A stretch of DNA of 64,000 nucleotides from Watersipora subatra (Eukaryota; Bryozoa; Gymnolaemata; Cheilostomatida; Watersiporidae), in NCBI RefSeq assembly GCF_963576615.1, contig NC_088710.1, positions 1,840,001-1,904,000 on the forward strand. The letters are read 5' to 3'. Position 1 is the stretch's first letter. Each line of letters begins with the position of its first letter. The notes under the pieces were generated by a model. That model did not search any database, was not told the DNA's origin, and saw only the letters and a list, made by a program, of their open reading frames with translations. This document shows, piece by piece, positions 61,926 to 64,000 of the stretch. A program made the position numbers and the translations under genes.

Positions 61926-62639
61926 ACCAATCAGATACCCAGCAAGTGGATGTTTAAGAAGCTGGTTGCCAGGAACGTAGATGGAGTTTTGAGATCAAAT
62001 ATTTTAGCAACCCGGTGGAAGGTGGAGAGCAGATGGGTGTGAGGTTTAAATAAAATTCATTACAATGTGGAAACATATGACATTCATGCGGACTAACAGA
62101 CAGACATAATGGCAACATGGAGTTTATTGATATAGATGTCTTCTGCTGGTGCTAAAATAGATATGTATAAATGTTCTCTGCTCTTATTCTCTATTCTAGT
62201 TTATCATTTCTCATTACGAGGTCGTCGAATATTTGTAAATAGAGCTGAGCTTTATGTCCATTGCTTGCCTTGCCTGTTTTAGCCCCAAGTGTTACTTCAC
62301 CTGGATATAGCAGCTGCTCGAATTTCACGCATACAATCCTGATTTATATCTAAATAATTGCCAAAATAACTTTGTGTATCAACAGCGTGATACGATTATA
62401 GTCTTGTGTGGATCTTTATTTGAATATGTAAATGTTATACGCATTGTTTAAAATAAGTTAGTAAACTTTTCTTGAGAATGAATAGTTTCAATAGTCAATG
62501 TTCACCTTGAGTGAATGTTTATTCTTTACTTGTTGCTCGATATGATTCGCTTACCATATCATGCATATGAAGTTTGGACAGATGAGAACACTGATATTGA
62601 CATATAGCAGTGAATGCTGGTATTAAAGAAAACTTTCAA

Positions 62640-63440
62640 AATTTTTGGTCGATTTTATCAGAAAGTGTCGGTAGTTTTCTATAATTTGCCATTGTTTTCA
62701 CTGTTTGAGGTGATCTGATCGTCCGGATGTTTCAAAATTAAAATAAAATAAACTTGATCGCAGTTAAAACGCTCAGAAGACAAATACAGGCAAAATGACA
62801 TTACTAGTTGCTATCTATATATATATATATTTCACAAAGTATGTTTGTCTGCGGATGTGTCTGTATGCATTCCGGCTATAGATCTTCACATCTTGGAATC
62901 AAGATTCCATAACGAAGAAGATTTGATCTCAGACCCACCCGATGGCAAGTCCGGCACCGTACTATTTAGCCACAGAGATTGATTCCTTCACCAGCTGATA
63001 TATGCCGATGTATGGGAGCAAATACCCAATGGCTTTGCGTACGACGCAGGCTCATAGCATAACGTCACAAAAAGCTGTTAACTCTCAGTATTAAGGGTAA
63101 TAAAATCTTCCATCAATTGGCAATGTACCAGGCTAATAGCAAGTGGGACGGGCAACTCTCATTACTTCTCATTGTTTATAAGCTGATTTTTATTACCCGG
63201 GCAACACCTGGTAGCACAGCTAGTCATTGCTATAGTTGATACCGAATACACGTCTCTATTCTGTCGGTTTCTTTGCAACTATAGACGTTATAATGATACT
63301 TGTGCTTGATCTGAGCAAAGAACTGCGATCAAATTTAATCGATGGTAATCTTTAAACATCCTGGCAGTCAGATCACCTCAAAAAATCACATAGAAAAATC
63401 AATACTTTCTGATAAAATCTACTACAACTTTGTGCTTCAT
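62640..63440. mobile_element. Inverted-repeat element, split by a nested insertion
   Basis: Arms at 62645-62775 and 63305-63435 are inverted copies sharing gattttatcagaaagt, gaggtgatctga, ggatgttt and ttgatcgcagtt. The same words occur inside the 5215-5972 element (cacctcaaac, cctggcaat), pointing to a related transposon. The nested piece at 62806-63223 separates the arms. Confidence 0.6.
62806..63223 (+). mobile_element. Candidate Helitron-like non-autonomous element, about 420 bp
   Basis: The 3' end shows a short hairpin (acccgggcaacacctggta), six bases, then CTAG followed by T, as in Helitron termini. The 5' part has ctatctatatatat and gtttgtctgcgg. No Rep/helicase gene is present. Boundaries are approximate; a MITE with CTAG ends is the alternative. 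Confidence 0.4.
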
Positions 63441-63689
63441 ATTTAAAACACTGAAAGGTAAGACTGTTATTGTATTTCCACAACAAGATTGAAGGTGGAA
63501 GAGCTTTCATTCCAACTTTGACATAATGAGAACTCGGCTTATTTGACAAGAGTCGATCAATTTCATAAAGTCAAAAAATATTATAAAAATGAACAAAATT
63601 TTGGTTGACGCAAATTTATAGTTATAGCAGAACCGTTGTTACCACAGTGTAGACCAGACTTTGGAGAGTAGCTGGTTTATATATTTTTA

Positions 63690-64000
63690 ACTATTAAATT
63701 GGTTCGTTTTGGATTAATTATGCTTGTAATTGATTTTACTTTGAACGTCTCTTTGCAGCGCCTGCCTTCATATATTGACATATCTAGGTGGACATATACA
63801 CGGAGAACCGTCTCTTTGCAGCGCCTGCCTTCATATATTGACATATCTAGGTGGACATATACACGGAGAACCGTAAACATAAAAAGCCATATATAAAGGC
63901 CAAGTTTCAAACAATAAAATAATGTATTTCAATGTTACTGTGAATCAGATTTGGAGAGCAATAAATTGTTCCGAGCTGGCAATTTCATGACCTTAGATAA
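63690..64000. repeat. Interspersed repeat, copy 2
   Basis: Sister of 37299-37560; it reaches the window edge. Inside it a 63-bp piece (63746-63808) starting cgtctctttgcagcgcctgc is tandemly duplicated without change at 63809-63871. Confidence 0.85.

Overview
The window is eukaryotic, AT-rich DNA from an invertebrate animal, most likely a lophotrochozoan such as a mollusc or bryozoan. That placement is an inference from intron-split genes with GT-AG junctions, an animal-type OXNAD1, stand-alone D8C proteins, Ty3/Gypsy fossils and many short inverted-repeat transposons. The species cannot be read from the sequence. All genes I can support lie on the minus strand.

Region 1 (1-8.4 kb). An HMG-box-like partial exon lies at the left edge. 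Next comes a seven-exon model (987-3672) for an unrecognised basic, Ser/Pro-rich, probably nuclear protein. The C-terminal two thirds of OXNAD1, a mitochondrial-type flavin/NAD oxidoreductase, follow in four exons (4163-7497). One OXNAD1 intron carries a 758-bp pogo/Tigger-like element with perfect terminal inverted repeats and TA target-site duplications. A short orphan terminal exon lies at 8351-8435.

Region 2 (8.5-35 kb). This stretch is gene-poor and dominated by minisatellites with units of 38, 26, 30, 39, 18, 23, 33, 35, 11, 32, 36 and 25 bp. It also holds a foldback-type element (18.56-19.65 kb) and a C2H2 tail of LINE type. Across the whole window tandem arrays cover roughly 11 kb, about one sixth of the sequence.

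Region 3 (35-54 kb). This is the main biological content: five paralogous two-exon genes encoding small secreted proteins of 162-164 residues. Each has a signal peptide and a single eight-cysteine D8C domain, the domain of uromodulin, GP2 and OIT3. Four sit in segmentally duplicated units of about 1.8-3.4 kb that share exons, intron, TATA box, 3' flank and upstream non-coding modules. The fifth, at 35.2-35.9 kb, is older and more diverged. The close copies differ mainly in one short loop of exon 2, while intron and exon 1 are nearly unchanged. This pattern suggests diversifying selection on secreted binding proteins. Ty3/Gypsy fossils and a gag-like zinc-knuckle fossil (41.6-45.4 kb, split by an 885-bp inverted-repeat element) lie inside the cluster, and shorter Gypsy scraps recur in the duplicated units.

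Region 4 (54-64 kb). A roughly 97-copy 16-bp array has grown from a site that is still nearly single copy at the paralogous position near 38.98 kb. Further arrays with 7-bp, about 39-bp and 54-bp units and a TACA-rich tract follow. Near the right edge are nested DNA transposons and an interspersed repeat whose sister copy is at 37.3 kb.
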